64,000 nucleotides of DNA from Mytilus edulis (taxonomy: Eukaryota > Mollusca > Bivalvia > Mytilida > Mytilidae). The position numbers were made by a program, and so were the translations under genes. The stretch spans positions 15,630,746 through 15,694,745 of the forward strand of contig NC_092354.1 of the NCBI RefSeq assembly GCF_963676685.1. The letters run 5' to 3'. The notes below the pieces were generated by a model. It saw only the letters and a list, made by a program, of their open reading frames with translations. It had not been told where the DNA came from and searched no databases. This document shows positions 48,601-58,130 of the stretch, piece by piece. The stretch's first letter is position 1. The number at the start of each line of letters is the position of its first letter.

Positions 48601-51600
48601 CATCGTTGTGACAGAGAGTAACTTTGCTGTTAGGAGATAACTGTATTGTTTTTTAAGCTCCGACGGCATCAATTGGGGATTTGATGGTCGCAAATTAAGT
48701 TTACTGGCGACGCGTTAGCGGAAACAGTAAACGGGTATTTGCGACCATCAAATCCCAAATTGATGCCGTCAGAGCTTAAAATACAATATTGTTATCTCCA
48801 TTCTAATGAAACTGACAGAAAACAACGTTAAAACATGTATTTAAAATCGGTCATATGCCGTCTGCGCTTGCGCGTACGTCCCATAGCATCAATTGTCAAT
48901 TGATGCCATGTAATAAAGTGACGTTATCCAATCAAAATGAACGCTACAAACGTTGTTGCATTAGAATTATTGTTTTCTGTATACCATTGTATTCACAAAG
49001 GTTATCAGAATAAACTTGTTGTTAGCTATATATACCATGTATTCTAAATAGAAAAGACTGGGCACTTACATTAAAGGTTTTAAGTTCATGAAGTTCCATT
49101 CCTGCTTATTCTTCAGGTATATAAACTAATTTAACAATCAATGTCTAATAAATGTAGATCTATTGGAAATTATATAAAAGTGTGTCAATTTTATAACTTT
49201 ACCATGTGCATATTTAACAATATCATAGGTAATTGACACGATTAAATTATGACATTTGAATTTTTATTTATTCAAAAATATATAAAAAGAATAAAAATTA
49301 CAAATTTCATTACACTGATTAACAAACTTATTTATCACACCATACAGGTAAATGGTGTTAATTAATAAAGACAGGTGTCAGTTTATTATTCATTTTAATC
49401 ACTTGTCCAATTGTTAATTGGCAATAATTACCTGTATGACCTGACATAACACTATTTTTGATTGAAGGGAAAAAATGTCCAGGAAACATTTCTAAGAGAA
49501 TTATTTATACCCAACAGGACATAAAACTCAAAACTTTTCAGATTAACATAAATTTAATAATATAAAGTTTTTTCTATGATGGAAGTAATAATAGAAGTCA
49601 ATATTACTAAATACTTCCATGGCTTGACAAAGAAATTAAACTTCCCTATATAAATCTTGCATTGTAAATTCATGTATATGACCTTTGACCTATAGTGGTT
49701 TACTCTTACAAATTGTGACTTGTTGGAGAGTTGTCTCATTGGCACGCATGCAAGCTATACTTTATTGTAGTTTTAACATGGGTAGGCATTATATTTGTGA
49801 TTATTTATGCCTGAGCTATACATTCTATAGTGAGGGCTAAAATAACACGAATATAGTGCCTACCCATGTTAAAACTACAATAAAGTATAGCTTGCATCAA
49901 TTATTTCTTAAGTAAGTCATGTCATGAAAGTATCTAAATGGCTTTTGCCCATTTAGTTATTTGGGGTTGATGTCTCATTGAGATGTTTACCCTGCAACCC
50001 CTTTTAACTCTTTTTATTTGTTTAAATGTAGATATAAGAAGATAAACAAGCAACTGACTGGCAATGTGATGTTTCAGAGGGAGGAGTTTGAACAGCCAAC
50101 ATGAACGGTTGTTGTATCTAGGTCAAATATTTCAATTTTCAAATGCAACGTTAACACATTCCAGTCATAATAAATGAATTAGTAATGTTCAACATGTGTA
50201 TCATTTATTAAAGAGTTTAGAAGTGTTTTAATTAATGAACTATATTAAATGCATGACAATTTGATAAAATTCATTATTCTGCAGTAGTCAATATACAATG
50301 TACGCATGTGCAAACAAATTTTATTGGATTTAGAGCATGGGTTCATTCACAAAGGGAAAGAAGCACATCATATTAAAATCATACATTAAATCACTTTAAA
50401 TTGTCAATGATTTCCAATTGGCAGTTGTTATGCCTAAATGCTAGTTCAAGGGAATTTGGGTATTGGCATATCTTTTCTATTAAAAAGATTGCCATGATCA
50501 AAATTATTATTAATATTAGTTAACATGGTTAAAGCTTGAATTTTTTTGGGGTGGAGATCTTGTGTTGTTGCATTGATGTTATATCATGTATATTGTAGTT
50601 TTGATTCATATGCATGGAACTGTTTCTATTACTTTTTTACACTACTATTACATATAGATATTGGAAGATGTGGTATGAGTGCCAATGAGACAACTGAGTG
50701 TTTCTATTTAAAAAAATGTGACTGTTAACAGCTGGATATTTAGAGATTACCCTTTGAAAAAACCATTAGCATGATTAGCAAATGTATTACTAGTAAGTCT
50801 TGTGTCTCCAATTGCAAGACAAAATGGATTTTTACATCGGATGACCGTGAAGGCATTCCAGTGTATTGCTGCGGCCTTGATTTCCATTACGCTACTTTTG
50901 TGTTGGATTGTAACCGATCTATAAACATGATAAATATGCAGATATTATGGAGTGCAAAATAACATTCCTTATACTTATAAATTCATTTTTACAATCACTC
51001 AGAATATTGATGAAACCCGGGTCTGTATACTTATTTTATGTAGTTTGGGAATTGATCATTGATATTGAAATTACTAAAAAAATTTGCTTTGGTCTTATTT
51101 ATATTTTTGTAGTTTTATGAATGAATTTTAACCAGATTTTATATGATATATTCAAATTGACAATGTTAAGCAATATTTTCTTACTTGTACATGGTCATGG
51201 CCAAATACAAACATGACAAAAAGATGTGTGTTTACTACATGTATTACCCTACCCTCCCTATTTTTTTTAAGTTAAAAATTATCCTACCCTAAAGTTTTTT
51301 TTTCATAATTCAATAAGCACTTTAAACATGGTTAAAATCAGAATGTACATGTACCTCACATACACTCAATGCAAAAAAAAAATTGAGAAAATAAAAAAAA
51401 TCCCTGTCTAATTGTGTAAATGTACCTACATTTACCATGTTTACCCTATTTTTTTATTCAAAGATGTAAATGTAAGAGGAAACACACATATTATATTTTT
51501 TGGCCAAACAAAGACACAAAAAATTGCTTGTCTGGTCATGCTGGTCGGTCAAATGTACTAGTTGGGCATTCCATTTCCACATCCCTGCATGAACTATAAA

Positions 51601-52586
51601 GGGAAAAACAACAACCACTACTAAATTACAGTCTCCTGATACAGTAATTGGTGTATTTTAACATGTTTGTGGATGCCCATGTTTATGCCAAAGGTTTAAA
51701 AGAATCTGATACAAATTTTAAAACAAAAATTAGCGTGAAGCCTGTTGCTACAAAAGTTTATCCTTGAACAAACAAATCGAATCAAAATATAATGCTGAAA
51801 ACTGTCTGCATGTAACATCAACAGTAAGAAATATTCTGTTAGCAGAATAGACCACTTTCAAGTTCACCCATCACTGGAACAAACTTGTCAATTAGGCGCG
51901 CCTTTGTGAAGTCATTTACCAGATAGAGGGGGTCGCCTGTATCCCTGCACTATCAACGTTCATCAAGCGTCTAAGTGATTGTCATTGTGTAGGATAAACT
52001 AGTATAATTTTTGTTTCGTAGGTACTTTAGCACAATTCCCTAATGACAACACTGCTGATTGTCAATTACGAGAATTTAGTTTGCCGAATAAATCGTGCAA
52101 TATAGTATTATAATTTTCCAACCACTCGCTCCACATTTGAATGGAAGTGACGATGCCCCTAAACGCACGAATGATGTTCATTAAAACCAGAGTTTTTGAC
52201 GGAAATGCATCGAACTCGAAAGTTGTCTATTCTTTGAAGTGTATAGTTTTAGACTTCAATGCCTGGAAATCAAAGGAAACTAGAATTGGTATAACCTGCA
52301 GGTACATGTATGTTTAGTTTCACCAGAGACATATATACGCATGTGTATATATGTCTCTGGTTTCACATACATGTACTTTTAACTTTGACAGTTCCATGTT
52401 GACACTCAATATTCTTACCGTAGTTCCATATTTGAGCGAAATGCCTTGGAGAGTATCTCCTTTTACAATTGAATGTTTTATATAGGTTGAGTTTTTCTGT
52501 GTTAATCGTGAATTTGTTCCATATTTTGTTTGATTTCGCACTAATTTCCCCAGAAACTGTTTTTCCTCACCACCACCTTCCGCCAT
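33394..52586 (-). CDS. LYSMD1: LysM domain protein, LYSMD1/2 type (3 exons, introns included in span)
   Basis: LYSMD1/2 proteins carry one N-terminal LysM domain and no signal peptide or membrane helix; their cellular role is poorly known. Exons 52419-52586, 39893-40239 and 33394-33670 join to about 263 aa. The LysM domain spans about residues 36-82: Y-I-K-H-S-I-V-K-G-D-T-L-Q-G-I, K-Y-G-T-T, then V-E-Q-I-K-R-E-N-Q-L-W-T-N-D-S and L-L-I-P-V, split by an intron after K-Y-G-T-T. Then come a disordered stretch with eight serines, a D-F-L-S-K-Y-D helix, and a basic tail ending R-Q-N-D-E-I-F-E-L, like the D-E-I-F end of LYSMD1. The first ATG is at 52586; the in-frame GTG at 52595 is not needed. Introns are 12.2 kb and 6.2 kb. 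LYSMD1 versus LYSMD2 is undecided. Confidence 0.92.
33880..34115. repeat. Degenerate MITE of the 'taatttctgaattaacag' family
   Basis: Contains 'aataatgcaagata', 'aattgtgattttgag' and the end 'cctcgcattaatttctgaat', related to 3433-3510 and 42772-42885. Lies in LYSMD intron 2. Confidence 0.4.
34411..34691. mobile_element. TTAA-flanked MITE, copy 1 (LYSMD intron 2)
   Basis: TTAAGGTGGTACCCAACACT at 34411 and the complement TACCACCTTAA ending at 34691. The interior, 'ttatctccctgtagtgtta', is the reverse of copy 38077-38349, so the two lie head to head in one intron. TTAA at both ends suggests a TTAA target site, as in piggyBac-type elements. Confidence 0.75.
35389..35664 (-). repeat. 'atgccccacctacgatag' bivalve repeat, inverted copy
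   Basis: Reverse complement of the family at 13503-13783: 'acaagaatgtgtcc' at the left and 'catgcccctctactatccta' then 'ggtgggg' at the right. Confidence 0.65.
35665..38076. other. LYSMD intron 2, AT-rich
   Basis: No exon seen. Fragments of the 'aaattattgc' MITE occur near 36080-36160. The open frame 36862-37083 has no support. Confidence 0.35.
38077..38349. mobile_element. TTAA-flanked MITE, copy 2 (LYSMD intron 2)
   Basis: TTAAGGTGGTACCT at 38077 and GGTACCACCTTAA ending at 38349. Interior 'ctacagggagataactctgt' and 'cgttttaattacgttgtgtt' match the reverse complement of 34411-34691. Confidence 0.78.
39292..39430. repeat. Degenerate relative of the 'acagtgaaacctg' MITE
   Basis: 'tacagtgaaacctggctaaac' at the left resembles the intact element at 42425-42601; the right end is not preserved. 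Confidence 0.45.
39476..39756. mobile_element. 281-bp inverted-repeat element with internal 'tcctgcctttttt' units
   Basis: AAGGGAGCTACCATTTGATT at the left is mirrored by AATCAAATGGTCAGCTCCCT ending at 39756, with GGGGGG/CCCCCC inside the arms. The interior repeats 'gtcctgcctttttttt' four or five times every 40-50 bp. Open frames are low-complexity. Confidence 0.7.
39893..40239 (-). CDS. LYSMD1: LYSMD middle exon (second half of LysM, disordered region)
   Basis: Acceptor TTTTTTCAG precedes 40239; donor GTAATT begins at 39892. Starts V-E-Q-I-K-R-E-N-Q-L-W-T-N-D-S-L-F-L-R and ends N-K-M-E-K-N-A-R. 347 bp, phases 0 and 2. Confidence 0.93.
40862..41160 (+). repeat. 'gacacattccccattttc' mussel repeat, copy 2
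   Basis: Matches 21783-22070 nearly throughout. A run of about 12 G at about 40831-40843 precedes it. Lies in LYSMD intron 1. Confidence 0.65.
41512..41680. repeat. Mussel repeat tail fragment
   Basis: 'gccaatgagacaactatcc', 'ggccctaacatgaaaaat' and 'gagaaaactaatg' match 262-478. Confidence 0.5.
41870..42145. repeat. Purine-rich 'ctggatggggtttacag' repeat, copy 1
   Basis: 'gagggtctggatggggttac' is followed by A/G-rich 'agaataatgg..aaa' text. Related stretches start at 42907 and 47856. Open frames on the - strand are shadows of the purine bias. Confidence 0.5.
42425..42601. mobile_element. 177-bp TA-flanked MITE (Tc1/mariner-like)
   Basis: CAGTGAAACCTGACTAAACC at 42425 is mirrored by GGTTTAATCAGGTTTCACTG ending at 42601, and TA lies immediately outside both ends (42423-42424 and 42602-42603). 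No coding sequence. Confidence 0.8.
42665..43200. repeat. Stack of mussel repeat fragments
   Basis: 42665-42770 is the reverse of the 'gagttgtctcattggcac' tail; 42772-42885 is a TACTGTAAATTCAGAAATTA MITE piece; 42900-43200 is purine-rich 'gtctgggtgaggtttacag' repeat. Confidence 0.55.
43436..43891. repeat. Exact 456-bp duplication, copy 1
   Basis: Identical by eye, with no indel, to 45653-46108 (offset 2217 throughout). Both carry the same - strand open stretch. Just left of copy 1, 'atatgataatatgactaaat' also recurs at 46473, so the duplicated blocks are rearranged relative to each other. Confidence 0.85.
45569..45888 (-). other. Possible - strand exon in LYSMD intron 1 (unrecognised)
   Basis: A - strand open stretch of about 93 codons (stop at 45607-45609) includes D-I-L-P-Q-G-A-A-S-Q-K-D and K-S-N-L-T-S-Y-P-E-N-L-T. 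Past the stop, ATGATG at 45574-45569 abuts a strong donor GTAAGTAT. There is no clear acceptor and no family match. It could be a non-coding exon, an alternative first exon of LYSMD, or a repeat fragment. The frame also exists in the 43436 copy, without the donor. Confidence 0.25.
45653..46108. repeat. Exact 456-bp duplication, copy 2
   Basis: Identical to 43436-43891. Both breakpoints are sharp (shared 'tggctcaatatc' to 'gatgttgtccca'). Confidence 0.85.
46120..46960. repeat. Mussel retroelement-type repeat fragments
   Basis: 'aagccactaaccgatg' occurs at about 46136 and 46573. 46611-46770 ('tgcctgtaccaagtcaggat' to 'cgagttcagtatttagtg') is a common mussel repeat. The 109-codon open frame at 46613-46942 starts inside it and is not considered a host gene. 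Confidence 0.5.
47405..47545. repeat. Diverged 'gcggatttaggggga' repeat
   Basis: 'ggcagattaagggggagggg', 'aaaaaattggttgatt' and 'gaatcactgaagc' match the reverse complement of 57585-57700. Confidence 0.5.
48633..48799. mobile_element. 167-bp palindromic MITE
   Basis: GGAGATAACTGTATTGTTTT at 48633 pairs with its complement ending at 48799. Arms of about 60 bp include ATTTGATGGTCGCAAAT and leave a loop of about 40 bp with 'ggcgacgcgttagcggaaac'. Confidence 0.75.
49748..49897. mobile_element. 150-bp palindromic MITE with 41-bp perfect arms
   Basis: Arms 49748-49788 and 49857-49897 are exact complements (ATGCAAGCTATACTTTATTG ... ). It sits directly against a 'gttgtctcattggcac' repeat tail (49678-49746). 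Perfect arms suggest recent insertion. Confidence 0.8.
49900..52310. other. LYSMD intron 1, 5' part
   Basis: No exon recognised. 50650-50700 is a reversed mussel repeat tail. The open frame 50771-50962 lacks splice context or a domain. 51236-51460 holds T-rich 'ccctaccctccc' repeat text. Confidence 0.35.
52322..52361. mobile_element. 40-bp hairpin element, CCAGAGACATATA family, copy 1
   Basis: ACCAGAGACATATATAC and its exact complement are separated by 6 bp. It lies 58 bp inside intron 1 from the LYSMD exon 1 donor. A 46-bp relative lies at 57754-57799. Confidence 0.65.
52419..52586 (-). CDS. LYSMD1: LYSMD first exon (first half of LysM)
   Basis: ATG at 52586-52584, donor GTAAGAAT from 52418. 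Encodes M-A-E-G-G-G-E-E-K through Y-I-K-H-S-I-V-K-G-D-T-L-Q-G-I-S-L-K-Y-G-T-T. The start context CCAAAATGGCGGAAGG is strong. Confidence 0.9.
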
Positions 52587-52690
52587 TTTGGCCACACGTA
52601 ATCACGTGGGATGGATAAAAATAAATCGAACATAAAAAGGGCAAGATAAAATGCTAAACGTCTCACGCAATGGAATCTATTGTGACGTCA
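52584..52690 (-). promoter_or_regulatory. LYSMD promoter: TISU-like start, E-box and CRE
   Basis: AAAATGGCGG around the start codon resembles the TISU/YY1 element used by genes with very short 5' UTRs. CACGTG is at 52603-52608. A perfect cAMP response element TGACGTCA is at 52683-52690. Roles are inferred from motif and position. Confidence 0.5.
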
Positions 52691-53079
52691 CATAATCACG
52701 AAATGAGGTACATAAAGGTAGGGGATAAACCATATGTAGAGAAAAATTCTATCCGGGTGAAATATCACCTGTTGGGGAAAAATGTTACTGTAGTTTTTGT
52801 TATTTTTTTATCCAGAGGAAAATAATTCACTGTGATATATTTTCCATTGACGTGAAATTCTATCTGGGAAGTTAAAATATTGAATAGTTAATTGATATTC
52901 TGAAACATACACTGAAAATGATTTACCGTCTTATAAATCTTTTTTTCAAAGGCAATTAACCCTTTATCCTCGGTTAATATGGAAATTTCACATTTTTCAC
53001 ACAAAGCGGAATAGAAGGCGCACATATTCGCAGGGGACAAAATTTCGCCGTTTTATGATTCTGAAGTGTAAAAACGTCT

Positions 53080-53116
53080 AATCTTCATCTTCATCTTCAT
53101 CTTCATCTTCAATGGC
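53080..53116. repeat. (CTTCAT)n microsatellite
   Basis: 'cttcatcttcatcttcatct' spans about 53084-53112. Confidence 0.85.
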
Positions 53117-53170
53117 TTTAATATGCCCATAAATTATATTTTTATAACAAATATGCCGATTATTTTTTTA

Positions 53171-55008
53171 AGAGGGGGGGCAAGGGGTTTAACTGTTATG
53201 CTGTTATGGGGCATTTTAATTCTTTGTTATCTGTTATTCTGAAAATATATTTACTGTTAGCTGTTATTGTCTTATTCTTTGTTAGCTGTTATAGGACTAT
53301 TATCTATTTTGTTATCTGTTATTGTGAGAATCTATTTGCTGTTAACTGTTATTGAAAATTGGAATGTTAGCATTTTGACAGCCAATCTTCCGTAGAAATT
53401 GAAGATAATTGAAAATTGTGTTTTGAATGGATAATAGTCTCATTGGCACGCTTACCACATCTTCTTAATCTTACAATGTATATCTTTTGGGGTCTTTCTA
53501 CTGGTAATATCGGGTGGCCTTGTATTTGCAGAAGAATTTCAGTAACATACATCACATAAACATATTACAATCAATTGGACCCAGGACCATTCCAGTATAT
53601 ACTATTAGTATCCTTTGTAATAAATTCCGTTGTCTGTGAACATGTAGCATTTTGTACAAATTATAATTCACTTATTACTTGTACAATAACTTATAGTATG
53701 GATTTTGTTATATAAAAAAAGCATTGGTACACCCTATAGATTTTTTTTTATTCAATGACCACATAATAATCTTTATGCTGTACTATTACACCACTGTCCC
53801 TGATTAGGGGAGGATTGGACACCAACTAGCATGCTTAAGTTGACGCAGTCACATTCTGTATGTGCCTATTTCGAAGTCAGGAGCCTGGATTCAGTGGTTG
53901 TAGTTTGTTACTGTGTTACTAAGTTTCTCGTTCACTATTTTGTGGATAAATTAGGCAGTTAGTTTTCTCCTTTGAATTGTTTTACACTACTGAGTGGTAT
54001 GGGTTTGAATTATGGCTTTGGGAATTATACAACATCTTTTTCTTTTACCATTTATATTATAAGTGTTACTCCCTCTCTTTTCATTTAAATGAAAGAGAAC
54101 CCTGACCACCATATTTTTAAACGCTTTTTAACTGCTTCACATGGCGAAAATTGAAGCTCAGAAACCATTGATGCAAATAAAGATGTGTCTTCAGTTTAAT
54201 TTTTCGACAAATACCCTTTTAAAAATCCTACAGCTTCTACAATGCTGTATCCAAATTTTCCATATTCTATAATTTCACATAAGATGCATGATTGGTGTTT
54301 CACTTGGTGTCATCCAAAATTTCACTAGGTCAAATTTCTATTTTACTATCAGAATTGTCACTTGAGTCAATTTCTATTATCAAAATAACCATAACTGGCA
54401 TGTGTGTGTCAGTTACATGTCCTGTCTCCACTGATCTGGGTATTTTTGTATTTTATCATGAGGTCATTAAATAAAAAAAACATATTGGGCATCAATGTTT
54501 TTTTTTATTACTTGTAAAGTACAAATGTATATATATTGCTTTTCAAAAATAAAAAATCTAAAAATCAAATTGATAATAAAGTGTCACTGGCTGCACTACT
54601 TTCAAAAATTAAATAAAAAAAACTAAATCATTAAAAATTGATCCCTCAAATGCCTTAGATTAAAAATATCCGTATATCAAAAACAGAGACTAGTAATTTC
54701 GTTCAGAAAAATTCAACATCCATACTATAACTTATTGTACAATTTACGGAAAAAAATCAACCAAGGCAGAACTGCCTCAACGGCCGAAACGTCTTGTTTA
54801 CACAAATTACAATTTTCTAGGTCCATACCACAAGTTATATACTAAGATCTACGAGTCATCTACTTGATTGGTCCTGGACAGATTTATTTTCATATTTCAT
54901 TTACTGTTATCTGTTATTGTCCCTTTTCAATTCCTTGTTATCTGTTTTTCACCAAATCAATTCACTGTTTTGCTGTTATGGGGACCCCCCTTGCCCCCCC
55001 CCTTTTAA
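53171..55008. mobile_element. 1.8-kb inverted-end element with 'ctgttatctgttattgt' arrays
   Basis: AGAGGGGGGGCAAGGGG at 53171 is mirrored by CCCCCCTTGCCCCCCCCC ending about 55008. Inside each end the phrases 'gctgttatgggg' and 'ctgttatctgttattgt' repeat (53190-53360 and 54900-54985). A mussel repeat tail (53855-54010) is nested within. G/C-run ends make exact borders uncertain. Confidence 0.5.
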
Positions 55009-55792
55009 ACTTACACAAAATTTCGGAACTGACCGCAAAGGACTAAAATTTATACGGACAACGATTTTCGGCCAATTTCCTGAATGAAAAACACTATTTC
55101 AAAGAAGTATTTTTTATTAGTTCTTTGACTGATAGCCCTAAATTTAAGATCTTTGCACCTTTAAAATGTCTGCTATTCATTTAGAATAAAATTGATTTGA
55201 TAAATATTGTTTAAAGCTGCAGTTATTTGGTTTTAAATAGATGTGTAAAAACGGCGAATATGTGTCCACCTTTGACAAAACATCAGGAAATTTCAAATAG
55301 CCTTTAATCTAACTTTTCAGATGAACTTTTTCAAAGAAACACGTTTTCAAGCTTAGAATATTTTGCTTTTGATGTTATCTTCATATTTATAAAGAAATAT
55401 CAGAATACTTCAAAACGTAAAGACCTGAACATAAACATGATAAACTACAGAAAACATGGAAAATGAGCACCACAATCTATTTTAAGTTTTTCCGACGCTT
55501 TCAAAGACTTACTGCATTATGCATGTTATTAGAAAAATATGCATACCCCCTTGAAGTTAAATGGTCGTTCCCTTAACAGTTCTAAGAATTACACACACAC
55601 AATGATAATATTTAAGGACAGCCACAATTATATTTTAAGGTATACTTCAATATCTATTGAAGCCCACACTTTTTATAATATTTCAAGACCTCCACATGTG
55701 ATCAAACAAATTTAAAGGCGAAGGGATATTAATTTTGGAAGTATAATATTAACCACATTTACTATAAAGCAAATGAACAACGTACATCTTTT

Positions 55793-57079
55793 TAGCTCAC
55801 CTGGCCTTTGTCCTCTGAAACCACTAGGCCATATTAATCCAAACTTGGCCACACTCATCATTAGGGTATCTTGTTTAAGAAATGTGTCCGATGACCCGGC
55901 CAACCAACCAAGACGGCCGCTATGCCAAAAAATATAGGGGTAAAATGCAGTTTTTGGCTTATATCTCAAAAACCAAAGCATTTACAGCAAATCTGATGTA
56001 AGGAAAATTGTTAATCAGGTCAAGATCTATCTGCACTGAAATTTTCAGATGTATCGGACAATCCGTTGTTTGGTTGCTGCCCCTGAATTGGTAATTTTAA
56101 GGAAATTTTGCTGTTTTTGGTTATTATCTTGAATATTATTATAGATAGAGATTAAACTGTAAACAGCAATAATGTTCAGGGGCGGAACCAGCCATTTTGA
56201 AAAGGGGGGGGGGGTTCCTAACCCAGGACAAAGGGAGGGTTCCAATTAAATGTCCCCATTCAAATGCATTGATCGTCCAAAAAAAAGGGGGGTTCCAACC
56301 CCCGGAACCCCCCCCCCTCCTGGATCCGCGCCTGATGTTCAGCAAAGACCTTAAGTAAGATTTACAAATAAGTCAACATGACCAAAATTATCAGTTAACC
56401 CCTTAAGGAGTTACTGCCCTTTATAGTCATTTTTTAACTATTTTTTGTAAATCTTAGTAATCTTTTACAAAAATTTTCTCTTCTGAAACTGCTGGGCCAA
56501 ATTAAACCAAACATGGCGAAAAATAGAACATAGGGGTAAAATGCAATTTTTGGCTTATATCTTAAAAACCAAAGCATTAAGAGCAAATCTGACGTGAGTA
56601 AAATTGTTTATTAGTCAAGATCTATCTGCCCTGAAATTTTTAGATGAATCGGACAACCCGTGGTTAGGTTGCTGCCCCTGAATTGGTAATTTTAAGGAAA
56701 TTTTGCCGTTTTTGGTTATTATTATTACAGATAGAGATAAACTATGAACATCAATAATGTACAGAAAAGTAAAACCTAAAAATAGTTCAACTTGACCAAA
56801 ATGGTCAATTGACTACCTAAGGAGTTATTGCCCTTTATAGTAAATTTTTAACAATTTCATAAAATTTGTAATTTTTTACAAAAAACTTTTCCACTGTAAC
56901 TACTAGGCCAAATTCATTATATATAGGGATAATTGTAAGCAGCAAGAATATTCAGTAAAGTAAGATCTACAAACACATCACCATCACCAAAAAACAATTT
57001 TGTCACAAATCCATCTGTCTCCTTTGTTTAATCACATAGACCAAGGTGAGCGACACAGACTCTTTAGAGCCTCTAGTTT
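55793..57079 (-). repeat. 'aactagaggct' bivalve repeat, reversed and partly doubled
   Basis: Runs from 'tagctcacctggcc' to 'gagcctctagtt', the reverse of copy 28143-28890. 'ttttggcttatatct' and 'gctgcccctgaattggta' each occur twice (near 55956 and 56548; near 56077 and 56672), so the body is partly duplicated. A small MITE is nested at 56177-56334. Confidence 0.65.
56177..56334. mobile_element. 158-bp nested hAT-like MITE
   Basis: CAGGGGCGGAACCAG at 56177 and CTGGATCCGCGCCTG ending at 56334 match at 13 of 15 positions. ATGTT flanks both sides (56172-56176 and 56335-56339). It contains poly-G and poly-C runs. Confidence 0.75.
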
Positions 57080-57584
57080 TATTATTATTATAGGCATAAA
57101 CAAATAAAATAGGACACTGATAGCATATATATATTCAAATTCTGTCAGATGACAGGCGATTTCATAAGATATACAGGAGGTCAACTGAAACTAGTCGAGT
57201 AGACCCATCAAACAATCGTTACGCTGGGACTGATGTATTAGTCCGATGAGTTCGGGATGAATATTTCTACAAAGTTGATATATGTTCATATTATATTTGA
57301 TAATTCACAAATATTAAATGATCATTATTCTGAGAATGCATAGCTCTAAAACAAATACGAGTTCCGACTTCAAATTTTGTATACTCATGTAAACCAAGGA
57401 CGTATATTAGTTATACATCCTTGTGTAAACACAATCGGCTAAGGCAAAAAATAAATTCAGAGACTGACATACATACTAGTCATATTAAACTTGAATTTTC
57501 AATACATACAAGTACATATGGATAAAATTAAATGACTGGCAAACCGTCCCAATATATCGTAAACACATATGCCGTCTCTGTATA

Positions 57585-57700
57585 GCGGGGCCCCGCTCCG
57601 GTCATGCTTCAGTGATTCTCTATACAATCAACCAAATTTTTCCCAGGAAAGGAGGGCCCGCGGCCCCTGGGCCCTCCCCCTAAATCCGCCTCAGAGAATT
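57585..57700 (-). repeat. 'gcggatttaggggga' mussel repeat
   Basis: GC-rich island 'cggggccccgctccggtcat' to 'ccctaaatccgcctc'. A diverged reversed copy lies at 47405-47545. Confidence 0.5.
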
Positions 57701-57753
57701 TTTGACAACAATTTTGACATCTGACGTTGCTTTGAACTCGGACATACAGTATT

Positions 57754-57799
57754 ACCAGAGACATATAATACATATATACATGTATTATATGTCTCTGGT
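57754..57799. mobile_element. 46-bp hairpin element, CCAGAGACATATA family, copy 2
   Basis: ACCAGAGACATATAATAC faces its exact complement across a short AT loop. ATT-type flanks on both sides may be a target duplication. Confidence 0.65.
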
Positions 57800-57995
57800 A
57801 TTACTTATATATTATTGGTTATATTAGTATAATAAAATAGTCCTAGCTTTAATTTGCAACATGACAATATTATATATATATATCGTTTTTAGATTTTATT
57901 TACGGATCTGAAACCATATAGTCATTCCTTAATTCATATCCTTTTAGTCGATGCTGATAAATGTATAGCCCACCATGCTTGACTGGACAAAATTG

Positions 57996-58031
57996 TGACG
58001 TCACAATACACTATACCATTTGATATATAAA
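57996..58031 (+). promoter_or_regulatory. GTF2A2 promoter: CRE and TATA box
   Basis: A perfect TGACGTCA is at 57996-58003 within TTGTGACGTCACAA. TATATAAA is at 58024-58031, 35 bp before the ATG. A start about 30 bp after the TATA would leave a 5' UTR of only a few bases. Confidence 0.55.
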
Positions 58032-58058
58032 GGACAGCTCGCACCTGCTTACGGAAGA

Positions 58059-58130
58059 ATGAGTTATCAATTATACAGAAACACAACTTTGGGACATACT
58101 CTTCAAGAAAGTTTGGACGATCTTATTCAA
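58059..58130 (+). CDS. GTF2A2: GTF2A2 exon 1
   Basis: ATG at 58059 and donor GTATGA at 58131. 24 codons, M-S-Y-Q-L-Y-R to L-D-D-L-I-Q, phase 0. Confidence 0.94.

Noticed and set aside
52587..52595. Upstream GTG as start of LYSMD
   Set aside because: The codon is GTG, not ATG. The ATG at 52586 has a strong context and suffices.
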